The notes under the pieces were generated by a model. That model made no database searches. It saw nothing but the letters and a program-made list of their open reading frames with translations, and was not told the DNA's origin. A DNA stretch of 55,188 nt from positions 1 to 55,188 of the forward strand of contig CAHJXH010000004.1 of NCBI GenBank assembly GCA_903644075.1, written 5' to 3'. Positions 42,744 through 52,200 of the stretch are shown piece after piece. This DNA comes from Sphingobacteriaceae bacterium. GTDB taxonomy: Bacteria; Bacteroidota; Bacteroidia; Sphingobacteriales; Sphingobacteriaceae. Numbering within the stretch: the stretch's first letter is position 1; each line of letters opens with the position of its first letter. The position numbers and the translations under genes were made by a program.

Positions 42744-43647
42744 CCGGCAGGGCTACCATTTCCTTTTCAAATATTTCCTGTATCATCGCAATCTGCTCTG
42801 CGTAAATCGTTTTTTTACGGGTACCAAAGTATAATGTATTCTCCATAACGTTGTTACCCTGCCAAAGTATCTTCACATGGCCGGCATCCAAATCGCGCCT
42901 GGATAAAAAATCGGGTATAACAGCAACGCCTTTTCCACCACTCAGACAGCGCAGAATAGAACACATGTTGGGTACAATAAAGTTAGGCCTAAAATCGGGC
43001 CGCTTGCCGAAGTTATTATGCCAAAACTTACGCAGATGCTCCATGTCGCCTGTTGTGCCGTACCAGGTTTGCTTTTTAAGCCAGGCATGAACCCCTTCCA
43101 GATCATCATTTTTTAATAGTTCATCAAACTCATCAGTTGGCGTTTGCGAACCTGTAACTACTACTATCTTCTCTTTAAAAAATGGCTGATAGTTTAACCC
43201 TCTGTAATCTCCTTTTTGAGGCGTGATGATCATGTCTAAAATACCCCCATCTAAATCACTCAGCATTTCGGGGTATTCGCCAAATTTTAAAAAAACGTTA
43301 AATGGCAAGGTAGGCAGGTACGATTCTAGCGTGAATTGAAATGTTTCGAAACACATCCCAACGCTAATAGTTGGTACATCTTTCTCGGTGCTTTTATGAA
43401 AGTGCCGCTCAGCCTCTTCCAGTTTACACACCGCCTCCTGTATGTAGTTATATAAGATCTTCCCACGCTCGGTCGATACCATTTTACGGGATGTACGATC
43501 GAACAATTTATACCCCACATAACTTTCCAGCGAACTTAAGTGTAAGCTTACACCCGGCTGCGATATAAACAGAGATTCGGCCGCACCGGTAAGTGAGCCG
43601 GTTTCATATATAGCTTTAAATGTGCGAAACCATTCTAAATTCACCAT
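42733..43647 (-). CDS. LysR family transcriptional regulator
   Basis: 304 residues. The N-terminal winged HTH reads FRTFKAIYETGSLTGAAESLFISQPGVSLHLSSLESYVG. The effector-binding domain (about 90-300) has two Rossmann-like lobes. It is divergent from mdaB-ygiN with 102 bases between the starts, the classic layout in which LysR controls its neighbour. A quinone or electrophile as inducer is an inference from those target genes. Confidence 0.92.
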   Translation of the reverse strand: MVNLEWFRTFKAIYETGSLTGAAESLFISQPGVSLHLSSLESYVGYKLFDRTSRKMVSTERGKILYNYIQEAVCKLEEAERHFHKSTEKDVPTISVGMCFETFQFTLESYLPTLPFNVFLKFGEYPEMLSDLDGGILDMIITPQKGDYRGLNYQPFFKEKIVVVTGSQTPTDEFDELLKNDDLEGVHAWLKKQTWYGTTGDMEHLRKFWHNNFGKRPDFRPNFIVPNMCSILRCLSGGKGVAVIPDFLSRRDLDAGHVKILWQGNNVMENTLYFGTRKKTIYAEQIAMIQEIFEKEMVALPVNN

Positions 43648-43715
43648 AATCTATCTATTATAATTATGATACAAATATATTATTTATATTATTTTAATAG
43701 ACGATAAATGCGCGG

Positions 43716-43723
43716 TACTTTTG
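43716..43723 (+). promoter_or_regulatory. Candidate -7 box of the mdaB-ygiN operon
   Basis: TACTTTTG matches TAnnTTTG, 26 bases before the mdaB ATG. The AT-rich, partly dyad sequence just upstream (43650-43700), shared with the divergent LysR start, is where a LysR operator would be expected. Confidence 0.5.
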
Positions 43724-43749
43724 ATCCGTAATTAAAACAGAAAGATAAA

Positions 43750-44385
43750 ATGAAAAAAATATTTGTAATAAACGGCGGTCAGGTTTTCGGTCATTCGGGC
43801 GGTAAATTCAATAAAACGTTACTGGATACTACCGTTAATTTTTTCGAAAATCAGGCGGATTTCGAGGTTCGCTCAACAGACATCAATAACCCTTACGATC
43901 CTATTCAGGAAGCAGAGAATTACAAATGGGCTGATATTATTATTTACCACACACCAATCTGGTGGTTCCAGGTACCGCACGATTTTAAGAAGTATATCGA
44001 TACCGTATTTTCGGCAGGCTATCAGAACGGTATTTATAAAAGCGATGGCCGTTCGTCAGCTAATCCGGCTATTAATTATGGTACCGGCGGGTTGATGCAT
44101 GGCAAACAGTATATGGTAACTTCATCATGGAACGCCCCCGAAGAAGCTTTTACACTGCCTGGTGAATTCTTTAATCAACATAGTGTGGACGAAGGCATCT
44201 TATTCGGCTTCCACCGTATGAATGCATTTACCGGGATGGAACAATTAGAAAGTATCCATTTTCACGATGTGATGAAAAATCCCGACATTGACACCCTGAT
44301 GGCACGTTACCGAAATCATCTAAATAAATTATTTATCAATACAAAAGAACATGAGCATCTACCTCACAGCATTATTGAAATTTAA
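43750..44385 (+). CDS. mdaB: NAD(P)H-dependent quinone oxidoreductase (MdaB-like)
   Basis: 211 residues with a flavodoxin-like fold: KKIFVINGGQVFGHSGGKFN starts the FMN/FAD phosphate loop. IYHTPIWWFQVPHDFKKYIDTVF is the MdaB hallmark, and SWNAPEEAF and LFGFHRMNAFTGM are also family features. It performs two-electron reduction of quinones, preventing redox cycling in the cytoplasm. Its last 35 bases overlap the next gene, a YgiN-type monooxygenase. Control by the divergent LysR regulator is likely. Confidence 0.9.
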   Translation: MKKIFVINGGQVFGHSGGKFNKTLLDTTVNFFENQADFEVRSTDINNPYDPIQEAENYKWADIIIYHTPIWWFQVPHDFKKYIDTVFSAGYQNGIYKSDGRSSANPAINYGTGGLMHGKQYMVTSSWNAPEEAFTLPGEFFNQHSVDEGILFGFHRMNAFTGMEQLESIHFHDVMKNPDIDTLMARYRNHLNKLFINTKEHEHLPHSIIEI

Positions 44386-44641
44386 AACCGGCGAAGCCGA
44401 CAATGTAAAACCGCTATTGTTGGACTTAGTAGCAAATTCGCTTAAAGAAGAAGCTTGCCTGCAATACGAACTTTACCAGGACAGCGAAAATGAAAACCTA
44501 TTCATTTTCCATGAAACATGGAAAGATGCCGCCGGTTTAGAGCAGCATACCCAGCAGGCCCATTACAAACAGTTCGAACAACAGGCTGGGCCATTGTTAG
44601 AAGAAACACCGGCACTTTATAAAACACAGCGGATAGCCTAG
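44351..44641 (+). CDS. Antibiotic biosynthesis monooxygenase (YgiN-like quinol monooxygenase)
   Basis: 96 residues with an ABM ferredoxin-like fold: MSIYLTALLKFKTGEADNVK, EEACLQYELYQDSENENLFIFHETWKDAAGLEQH, and a C-terminal helix. Relatives such as E. coli YgiN oxidise quinols and are encoded next to mdaB, forming a proposed quinone redox pair. The ATG lies 35 bases inside mdaB in another frame, a long overlap that implies coupled translation. Confidence 0.87.
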   Translation: MSIYLTALLKFKTGEADNVKPLLLDLVANSLKEEACLQYELYQDSENENLFIFHETWKDAAGLEQHTQQAHYKQFEQQAGPLLEETPALYKTQRIA

Positions 44642-44653
44642 TTATAAAAAGTA

Positions 44654-44683
44654 TCCTGCCTCTAGTTGAGGTGGGATTTTTTT
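44654..44683 (+). terminator. Terminator of mdaB-ygiN
   Basis: TCCTGCCTC (44654-44662) pairs with GAGGTGGGA (44668-44676), nine pairs with two G-U, and is followed by seven T. It overlaps the stop of the convergent cupin gene. Confidence 0.75.
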
Positions 44684-45166
44684 ATTTCCGACACAACCTT
44701 TCAAGCAAATCCGAATGCTGCTGATAACGTTTCGTCATCACATCCAACTCCGCCATTTCAAATTCGGCAAATTCAAAGCCAGGAGCAACGGCGCAGCTAA
44801 CTAAAGTAAAGCTTACGCCCGAAGGTATCTCAGCAGCAAACCATAACCCGGCTTCTATCACTACCGATAAATTGCCTGTATCAGTATCAGATAATTCATA
44901 ACTGTAATAATCGCCCGCTTCGTTAATTACATGGATGCATAAGGGCGCGCCTTTATGAAAATACCAGATCTCATCTGATGCCAGGCGATGAAAACCTGAG
45001 TAATCTTTCCCTTCCAGCAAATAGTAAATAGATGTGCATGCCTGCTTTTGCAATGAATCCCTGCTTACCATAATCCCCGAACGGAATACCTCTTTATAAA
45101 AACCACCTTCGGGTGTGGTTGAAGATCGAGATGATTGATCCAGTAGACTGAAGTGTTTGAATCCAT
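44682..45166 (-). pseudogene. DUF985 (cupin_5) protein, frameshifted near residue 19
   Basis: The body is a clear DUF985 cupin: EGGFYKEVFRSG, CTSIYYLLEGKDYSGFHRLASDEIWYFHKG, and GLWFAAEIPSG. The family normally begins with L-x-L-x-PHPEGG. Here an ATG at 45166 encodes MDSNTSVYWINHLDLQPHP in one frame, and EGGFYKEVF continues in another. One base is missing within the GGG at 45111-45113 (plus strand). Read in the body frame alone, the gene would need a GTG start at 45197 and an N-terminus unlike the family. Either the gene is broken, or this is a sequencing error in a short homopolymer. The intact protein would be a cytoplasmic cupin of unknown substrate. Confidence 0.72.
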
Positions 45167-45224
45167 AAGGCAATGATATTGAAATAAATTCCCGCACAAC
45201 AGCAGAAAAAAATATTTTAATTTA

Positions 45225-45249
45225 ATATACATAATTTTCTTATGTATAT
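45225..45249. promoter_or_regulatory. PadR operator (perfect 10-base inverted repeat)
   Basis: ATATACATAA (45225-45234) and TTATGTATAT (45240-45249) are perfect complements separated by 5 bases. The ATAC/GTAT half sites resemble known PadR-family operators (ATGT-N-ACAT type). The repeat covers the -33 region relative to the box TATATTTG (45260-45267) of the padR promoter, so binding would block transcription. Confidence 0.7.
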
Positions 45250-45259
45250 AATAAAATTA

Positions 45260-45267
45260 TATATTTG
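45260..45267 (+). promoter_or_regulatory. -7 box of the padR operon
   Basis: TATATTTG matches TAnnTTTG and ends 4 bases before the padR ATG at 45272, implying a very short leader. Confidence 0.6.
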
Positions 45268-45271
45268 ATTT

Positions 45272-45610
45272 ATGAGTAATAACCAACTGATAAAAGGCAC
45301 CCTGCAAACCATTATACTAAAGCTACTGGAAGATAATAAGCAGATGTATGGTTATGAAATAACCCAAAAAGTAAAGGAGACTACATCGGGCGAAATTTTA
45401 CTCACCGAAGGTGCCCTATACCCTGCCCTGCACAAATTAGAAGCCGACGGCCTGCTGGAAACCCATGCCCAGGTGGTTGATAACCGCGTACGCAAGTACT
45501 ACGCCCTAACCGAAAAAGGCGGAAAAGAAGTAACCAGCAAAATAGAAGAAGCGCAAAACTTTATAGAGCAGTTAAACCTATTATTAAACCTTAAACCCGG
45601 CCTGCAATGA
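45272..45610 (+). CDS. PadR family transcriptional regulator
   Basis: 112 residues. It has the PadR winged helix: LIKGTLQTIILKLLEDNKQMYGYEITQKV, LTEGALYPALHKLEADGLLETH, and RKYYALTEKG. The short C-terminal helix identifies it as subfamily 2. It probably represses its own operon through the palindrome at 45225-45249. The stop overlaps the next ATG (ATGA, 45607-45610). The downstream pair of membrane proteins is a typical PadR companion arrangement. Confidence 0.94.
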   Translation: MSNNQLIKGTLQTIILKLLEDNKQMYGYEITQKVKETTSGEILLTEGALYPALHKLEADGLLETHAQVVDNRVRKYYALTEKGGKEVTSKIEEAQNFIEQLNLLLNLKPGLQ

Positions 45611-46278
45611 TTATTACCAAAGCACAAAGCCAAAGCTTACATCAATACCTGAGTGGCATATTTAGCTATCGTGAAACATTGACCGAAGTTTACGACCACC
45701 TGCTTAGCGCGCTCGAAACTTATGATGGCCCCTTAACTTTTGATGATGCTGTAAATACCATTATCAAAACCGACTTTGGCGGCAAAGAGAAGTTCTATGA
45801 CCTGGAGAAACAATTTAAAGCTACGGCCTCTGAGGAAATCAGATCGCAACTGTGGAGTACCTTCTTAAAAAACCTGAGGTTGTGGGGAGTAGCATTCGGA
45901 CTGGTATTCTTTGCATTAAGCTCTTATTGCCATTTTAAAATTACAAATAAGGACATCATATTTGGTGTATTAGCGGTTACCGGCTTTTTGTCATTTACAC
46001 TAAGTGGACTGCGCACCTTTAGAACTGGATACTTATATGGTATGACGAAAAACTCTGTAAAAGACCGAATCCTACTCGACATAGGCTCTATCCCTACACG
46101 TTTCCTGCTAATAGCAATGCTATTAAATACAACCATTGCCAGCAACCTATTGGGCAGGTTATCACCTGACATACAATATGGCGGCACATTAATTATCTAT
46201 ACTGCCCTATCTACTTTCTTAGTATCTTACTATCAGTGTTTCCATAAAGAATATAGTTTAAAAGCCATCAACAACTAA
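45607..46278 (+). CDS. PadR-associated membrane protein 1 (HAAS-like N-terminus)
   Basis: 223 residues. The N-terminal helical domain (about 1-75) carries YRETLTEVYDHLLSALETY, a helical pattern like the HAAS domain found beside PadR regulators. About four to five membrane helices follow from residue 92 (LWGVAFGLVFFALSSYCHF). It shares the (Y/V)EVYD-x-(L/V)-x-HxLSAxE motif with the next gene, so the two are paralogues. Its start is coupled to padR by a 4-base overlap. The substrate or signal is unknown. Confidence 0.78.
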   Translation: MIITKAQSQSLHQYLSGIFSYRETLTEVYDHLLSALETYDGPLTFDDAVNTIIKTDFGGKEKFYDLEKQFKATASEEIRSQLWSTFLKNLRLWGVAFGLVFFALSSYCHFKITNKDIIFGVLAVTGFLSFTLSGLRTFRTGYLYGMTKNSVKDRILLDIGSIPTRFLLIAMLLNTTIASNLLGRLSPDIQYGGTLIIYTALSTFLVSYYQCFHKEYSLKAINN

Positions 46279-46285
46279 TACCTGT

Positions 46286-46972
46286 ATGCCTTTAACTGCC
46301 GCCGAGTTAAACTGGGTAACCCAATGCGTAAACATCTATAAAATCCCCTACCAGGAAGTTTATGATGAAGTGCTGGACCATATTTTAAGCGCCATTGAAC
46401 AGGCACGTGAGGCAGGTAACAATGAACCAATAGAAACTCTTTTCCAAAATGTAATTGACGAGCATTTCAACGGGCATGCTGGTGTTGAACAAATTGCAAA
46501 TGTTCAGAGAAAGGTATACAGCGAAAAAGTTTATCGCATTTTATGGCGCAACTTTCGTTCTGTTTTAGACTGGAAAGCAATTTCCTTTATTGCCCTTATC
46601 GTGCTGATAGCACATTACATACCTGCTAAAATATCAGCTACGAAATTTTTACTGACACCAATTTTTATTATCGAATTTATCCCACTTATTTATGTATACA
46701 CTCAAACCCGCATTATTAAAGTAAGTAAAGGCAAAAACTCATTAGTTCGTAACAACCTGCTTTACATTAGTTGTATGCCCTTTACGTTGCTTAATTTATA
46801 CCTGCAGCTACCCAGTCTCATTGATACTATTAATGATAGCAAAACGATGCATAACTTTATACTTTCTCATCCCGAAATTGCCGCTTTGGTGATGTCTTTA
46901 ACCCTAATCTATAGTATCAGCAGTATTTATTTATGCAGGGAAGAGTTACAGCCCTACAGGCTACCCGCTTAA
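46286..46972 (+). CDS. PadR-associated membrane protein 2 (HAAS-like N-terminus)
   Basis: 228 residues. The N-terminal helical domain includes YQEVYDEVLDHILSAIEQA, parallel to YRETLTEVYDHLLSALE in the previous gene. Five or so membrane helices run from about residue 95 (WKAISFIALIVLIAHYI) to the end. It follows the previous gene after 7 bases. The two proteins have diverged strongly in their membrane parts, suggesting an old duplication with different roles. Its last codons overlap the convergent tamL gene by 4 bases. Confidence 0.78.
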   Translation: MPLTAAELNWVTQCVNIYKIPYQEVYDEVLDHILSAIEQAREAGNNEPIETLFQNVIDEHFNGHAGVEQIANVQRKVYSEKVYRILWRNFRSVLDWKAISFIALIVLIAHYIPAKISATKFLLTPIFIIEFIPLIYVYTQTRIIKVSKGKNSLVRNNLLYISCMPFTLLNLYLQLPSLIDTINDSKTMHNFILSHPEIAALVMSLTLIYSISSIYLCREELQPYRLPA

Positions 46973-49254
46973 AATGGATAGCCGATAGCTAAGTTAAATA
47001 TCCCGTTTCCAAGTTTTGGTGTAACCCAGCTACCACCTGTTTGCCAAGGTTTAAGAATAGGGATACCATAATCGGTACGCAAAACCAGTATCGTTAAATC
47101 GAACCGTAAACCAAAGCCAACATCGGCAGCCAGTTGCTTGTAAAAGTTTTTGCCAAAAGTGTCCTCCCCAGGTGCCGGCTTATTATCCGTATCTGTTAAT
47201 TGTTGATGGTTAAGGTTCCATACGTTACCGGCATCTACAAACAAGGCCCCGTTAACTATGCTGAAAAGTTTAGTCCTATACTCCACATTGGCTTCGATTT
47301 TAATATCCCCCGACTCATCAGGCAAGAAACCATTGTTCTTCACGTAATAATTAGGATCTACCGTACCCGGCCCTACAGACCGCGCCCTGAAACCTCTTAA
47401 ACTATTAGCACCGCCCGAATAAAACTGTTGGCTATAAGGCAGGTTAGTGGAGTTACCATAAGCCAAACCAAAACCGGTAGACAATCGTGTTGCGATCTTG
47501 CTGTTAGGCCCCAGCTTATGGAAATACCTGATCTCGTTTTCCAGTTTTACATACTGATTAAATGGCAGCCCAAACAACTTGGTGGTATCACCACTCTTAA
47601 CGTTCGCACCTTTTATCAAACCATAAATATTATTAGATAAACTTATCTTACCCGAGTACAAATAGGTATTAGTACGGTTAGCATCAATCGTGTTATCATA
47701 AGTAAAGCTATAGCTAGGGCCCCAGGTAAACTGCGGCGCTATTACATGTGATAATGATGGATTACCTGTGTTTTTAATACTATCCTGATACTTTTCGGTC
47801 ACGCTACGCGGGTGTGTATAGGTTACTTCCAGCAAGTTTAGGGCATGCTGGCGATATTGGTCCTGTTTCCATTGGTAACCAAATGAGCCGTTGTATGAAT
47901 CTAAAGTATACAACTGACTACGGATAACCAGCGAGCCACCCAATGTTAACGTGGTGTGCGGTATATAAGCATTATCTGCCTTAAAATTAAACGGACTAAC
48001 AAAACGCGGCCAGCTCAACGAGGTTTGCACCCCAATCTGCGATACCGCATAGCCGCCATTTGCCTGCCCTACCTGCCCGTCATTACTACCTATAAGGCTA
48101 ACGGTTAAAAGTTCGCCGCCTTTAAAGGCGTTGCGGTTTTTCCAGCTCACGCTGGCCTGCACACCATTATAACTGGCCGAGGTGGTACGCCCCAGCAAAT
48201 CAAACTGAATAGATTTTTTAGGATATTGTGTTAGCTGATAATATATATCCAGCAAAGGCGAATCCGGTGTAACATCCTCAAAACGGTTCTTCACAAACTT
48301 AAAGGGCCCCAATTCAATAAAACGGTTTAATGATTTGGTATGGTCTGTACGGTTATATACTTCGCCGGGTTGAAGCAATACGGTATTTTTAAATACCCAG
48401 GGCTTAACCGTTTCGCGTTTGCCCCGCACAATATAATACCAACGGTATTTTTGGGCCGAATCGAGTTTTAAAGCCGTATCACGCAAAGTATAGTTAGGAT
48501 AAACATAAATATTGCGGATGAAATAGATAGTTCGGGCTAACTGCGAGGTTTCTTCTTTAACCTTTACAAACATATCAACCTGGTGTCCTTCAATGGTGCT
48601 ATCAACCTTTAGCTTAATATCATCAGGTGCGAAATAGAAAAAACCTTCTTCCTTTAAACGGGCATCAATACGGATACGCTCATTCTTAATCACATCAAGA
48701 TTATAATTATCGCCAACTTTAAGCAAGCTCTGCTTAGCTGTACCGGCTACGGCAGTATCAATACCTTCGGGACTTGTAGGGAAAACCACTTTCCTTATTT
48801 TATATGCCGGGCCGGTAGTAGCGGTATAAACCGCTTTTGCCGTACGGCCTTTACTAACAGTATCGCCAATTACCTGTGCCTGGAAATAGCTTACATTTTG
48901 CAGGCGGTTTGTTAATATCTGGCTGTTTTTATCCAGGTCTACATCGCTTGCAAAAACAGGCGGCTCACCTTGCTTGTGCAGCCATGCCCTAAATCCTTTT
49001 GTTTTTTTGGTTTGGGTGATGTTCCATAAATATAACTTGGGGCGCAAACCCAAAATAGCACCATTAGGTTTTGGTCGAAGCAAGGCTTCTAACTGCGCAG
49101 TCAATGCCTTCGAATCGGCTTTTTTGATATCCTTATTAACAATTTTAACTTGCCCGCCGGTATACAATTTCTCGCCCTTGGGCAAGTATTTAGTATTACT
49201 GCATGCATTTAACACAATAGCCAACAGCAATAAATATGATAGATTTTTAGTCAT
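46969..49254 (-). CDS. tamL: TamL: BamA/TamA-family outer-membrane lipoprotein
   Basis: 761 residues. The lipoprotein signal (LLLLAIVLNAC, Cys about 18) is followed by SNTKYLPKGEKLYTGGQV, a mark of the lipidated TamA-like proteins of Bacteroidota. POTRA-type domains come next (for example YKIRKVVFP and IYFIRNIYVYPN), then the Omp85 barrel with FYSGGANSLRGFRARSVGPG (the VRGF/Y-like motif) and a C-terminal strand ending GYPF. It inserts or assembles outer-membrane proteins together with TamB, whose stop lies 3 bases upstream of this start. Confidence 0.87.
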   Translation of the reverse strand: MTKNLSYLLLLAIVLNACSNTKYLPKGEKLYTGGQVKIVNKDIKKADSKALTAQLEALLRPKPNGAILGLRPKLYLWNITQTKKTKGFRAWLHKQGEPPVFASDVDLDKNSQILTNRLQNVSYFQAQVIGDTVSKGRTAKAVYTATTGPAYKIRKVVFPTSPEGIDTAVAGTAKQSLLKVGDNYNLDVIKNERIRIDARLKEEGFFYFAPDDIKLKVDSTIEGHQVDMFVKVKEETSQLARTIYFIRNIYVYPNYTLRDTALKLDSAQKYRWYYIVRGKRETVKPWVFKNTVLLQPGEVYNRTDHTKSLNRFIELGPFKFVKNRFEDVTPDSPLLDIYYQLTQYPKKSIQFDLLGRTTSASYNGVQASVSWKNRNAFKGGELLTVSLIGSNDGQVGQANGGYAVSQIGVQTSLSWPRFVSPFNFKADNAYIPHTTLTLGGSLVIRSQLYTLDSYNGSFGYQWKQDQYRQHALNLLEVTYTHPRSVTEKYQDSIKNTGNPSLSHVIAPQFTWGPSYSFTYDNTIDANRTNTYLYSGKISLSNNIYGLIKGANVKSGDTTKLFGLPFNQYVKLENEIRYFHKLGPNSKIATRLSTGFGLAYGNSTNLPYSQQFYSGGANSLRGFRARSVGPGTVDPNYYVKNNGFLPDESGDIKIEANVEYRTKLFSIVNGALFVDAGNVWNLNHQQLTDTDNKPAPGEDTFGKNFYKQLAADVGFGLRFDLTILVLRTDYGIPILKPWQTGGSWVTPKLGNGIFNLAIGYPF

Positions 49255-49257
49255 GGT

Positions 49258-52200
49258 TTAGTTAAATAGTTCCTCTTCCTCGGGTTCTTGTTCTTGCTGT
49301 TCTTGCGATTGTCCGCTTCCGGTTGTAGTAACCGCCTTTTTGTCGTCGGCAGGTTGCTTGGCATCATCGGTTGCTTTTTGTTCTTTCTTTTCCTCTTTCT
49401 GGTCCTTATTATATTTCTTTTGCAAAGCCTTATCCTGTTTGCTCTTTTTAAACAACTGGCTAAACCTGTTATAATCCATAGTGAGGGTAAAGCCCAAACC
49501 TGTTTCAATAACCTGGCCCTGCAATACAATGTACTCATCGCGTCGGTAAGCTCTGAGGGTATAACGGCCATCTTTACTTAATTTATAATTGGCCGATAAA
49601 TTGCCTGCAACATTGCTCGTTTTCTCGCCCTGCTGCGCACCTTCCAGATTAAAGTTGTTGCCCACTGTCACGGTCAGCCTATCGTTCAGGAAGCGTTTGG
49701 ACAGCCCTATATTCAAATCCGTTCGGTCTTGCGCCTGCCCCGAAGAATAATCCTCACCCGATTGCAGGTCGAAGTTCAGGTCAACACCTGCTATCAGGTT
49801 TCCTGCTAAACGGTTCAACTGGTCTGATAACAGACTGCTTACTGTATTGCGCACTAAGCCTTCAGCAGTGGTACTTCCACCCTTACTTTCCAGTGGGTTA
49901 TCGCCTATAAAGTGACCCAGCACCAATACACCCAATACCTGCTTATTCATTTCGTTTGGATCTGATCTCACCTGATCTAAACGGGTATTTACAATGGTGA
50001 TAATATTTGGCGATACGGTGTAGTTACTATCCGGCAGCACAATATCAAAACTAATAGCCGGCGACATGAGCTGATTTTTAAGGTTCAGGTTTACGTTAAA
50101 CGGCAGTTTTTGCTTTAACATGGTTGCCTGTACATCATCAGTTTGGTCTGCCACCAAATCAATAGGTGGTACCTTAGCTATGTAAACTGCTGTCAAGTCA
50201 ATATTGGCTGTTGTTGGGTCACCCGTCCAAACGATGGTGCTGCCAGGTTTAAAGTTAAACTTGCGCACTACAGTTGCATAAGCAAGTGTATATGAACCCG
50301 AAGCTACGGTGTAGGTGCCGGTAAGGTTAACCTTGCCGCTTGGGTCAATACCACCTTGTAGGGCTGCTTCGCCTTTAATATGTACCACGTCGCCGTTACG
50401 TTCATCTATCACGATATTAAAATTGGCTGCTTTGCTAATTTTTACCACCATGTTAATGTCCATACCAGTAACTTCCGATTTTTTGAGAGAGTCCAGCCGT
50501 TTAGCCAGTAGCACCGAATCTGTTTTAGGCTCGTCCTGGTCAAAGAACTCCACCACTCCTTTCCTGTCTTCCACACTCGGGTCGTCAGTAGGCAACACAA
50601 TGGTCAAATCCGTTTTATCGTTTACATCCAACTCACCATCAACAATTGGTTTGGCCATATCGCCACGCACCTTAATACGCGTATCAATAAACAGCTTGCC
50701 GTAGTATAATTTATTGTCGGCATGGGTTGAGTTCATCACCCTAAAATTCTTGGCGTTAATATCCAGCCCGAATTTAAAATCGGTATAGGTTGTGGTGTAA
50801 ACAGCACCCGTTATCACGGCTTTGGCCCCGGTAGAATCTACCATGGTAAAATCGTTAAAATGGATCCCATCGTTGGTAAATGAGATACTCTCGTTCGGCA
50901 TCTGGAAGTACGAGTTGAGCATCGAGACGTTAAAGCCAACCTGGTTAAACTTAACATCGCCCCTTATGGCCGGCGCATCCGTAGTCCCCGTTATTTTAAG
51001 CTGGCCCGAAATTGCACCCTTTGCCCCTCTTATAGCGCCAAATGTAAAGCCCTGGATGCTCTTCATATTCAGTGTCACAATATTGAGGTTCATATCAAAC
51101 CTGGCTTGCGGGGCGGTATAATATACACCATCCAAATTCACTTCGTTGCCCTTACCAGTAATACTCACGTTGGCTGCGTAGGCGTCCGCTGTCTGGTTAT
51201 TTACCTTGATGGCAACATTACCCACCGTATCCTGCCTGAAACTAAAATCAGTAAGGTTCATATTAGCCGTAAACTTAGGCGATTTCTGAAAGTCGCTCAC
51301 TGTAGCATCACCATTTAATGTACCACCCACCAGTGTAGAATCCTGGCGTGCTATCTTGGCCAGATCCTCAATATGGAAATTGGTGAATTTAACATTGATC
51401 GGTGCGTTAAGCGTTTGCGGGTTACTGTTTACGCTTAATATCTGGCCGTTATTTGATATCGTAAAATCGCGGGCCAATATTCCTTTGGCGCCAAACTGCA
51501 ATGCGTTGTTGGGGTTAACAGCCCATTGCATATAATCGAGCATTAAACCGTTTTGCAGGAAACTAAACTGGTAGCCACCAGCCAGGGCGCTGAATACACC
51601 CGCCAGTCTGAAACGCTCTTTTTTTGTAGCATCGCGCATTTGCACGTTAATATTCAATTTATTGTTTTGGGCATTGCCGGTAATGCTCGGATAAAGCAGA
51701 TCTAGCGAGGTGCCCACCTTAATATCATCAAAGGTTAGGCTATAGTTAAGCGCATTATTGCTTGTATTAATATTGAGCTTACCATTGGTAATATCATTGG
51801 TACCATAAATTACTTTCGGTATGGTTCCGTTAACCAACAGATCACCGGTGGTACTGTTAAAATGTCCGTTAATTAATATCGGGTCCAATCGCTTTAAATC
51901 GGGCACTAACTGACCCACCATAGGTGTTTTTACAACATGGAGATCAAATGTAAACTGTTGTGGCGAATACTTCGGTTTGGCCTTCTGACTTACCATGCTG
52001 GTATTATAATATTTGTCGATATTATCCTGTAAAGCAGTGGCAATTTCGGTGAGTTTATATTTACCGCCGAGGTGCGCTGTTAGCATCGGGATCTTTAAAC
52101 GCAGGCTGCTGCTATCGGCATTGGCGGTAGACACCAGGCTTATGGTATCCATCTTGATCCGCTGCCCTTTATTTACCAATACCATATCGGTAATTAAAGC

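Noticed and set aside
49251-49571. Minus-strand frame of 106 codons overlapping the tamB end.
   Set aside because: Basic low-complexity product in another frame of the tamB tail, with no family features.
50315-50704. Long plus-strand frame inside tamB (and similar ones at 50822, 52865 and 53393).
   Set aside because: Antisense shadows of a well-supported 1728-residue protein; products rich in Leu, Ser and Arg without motifs.
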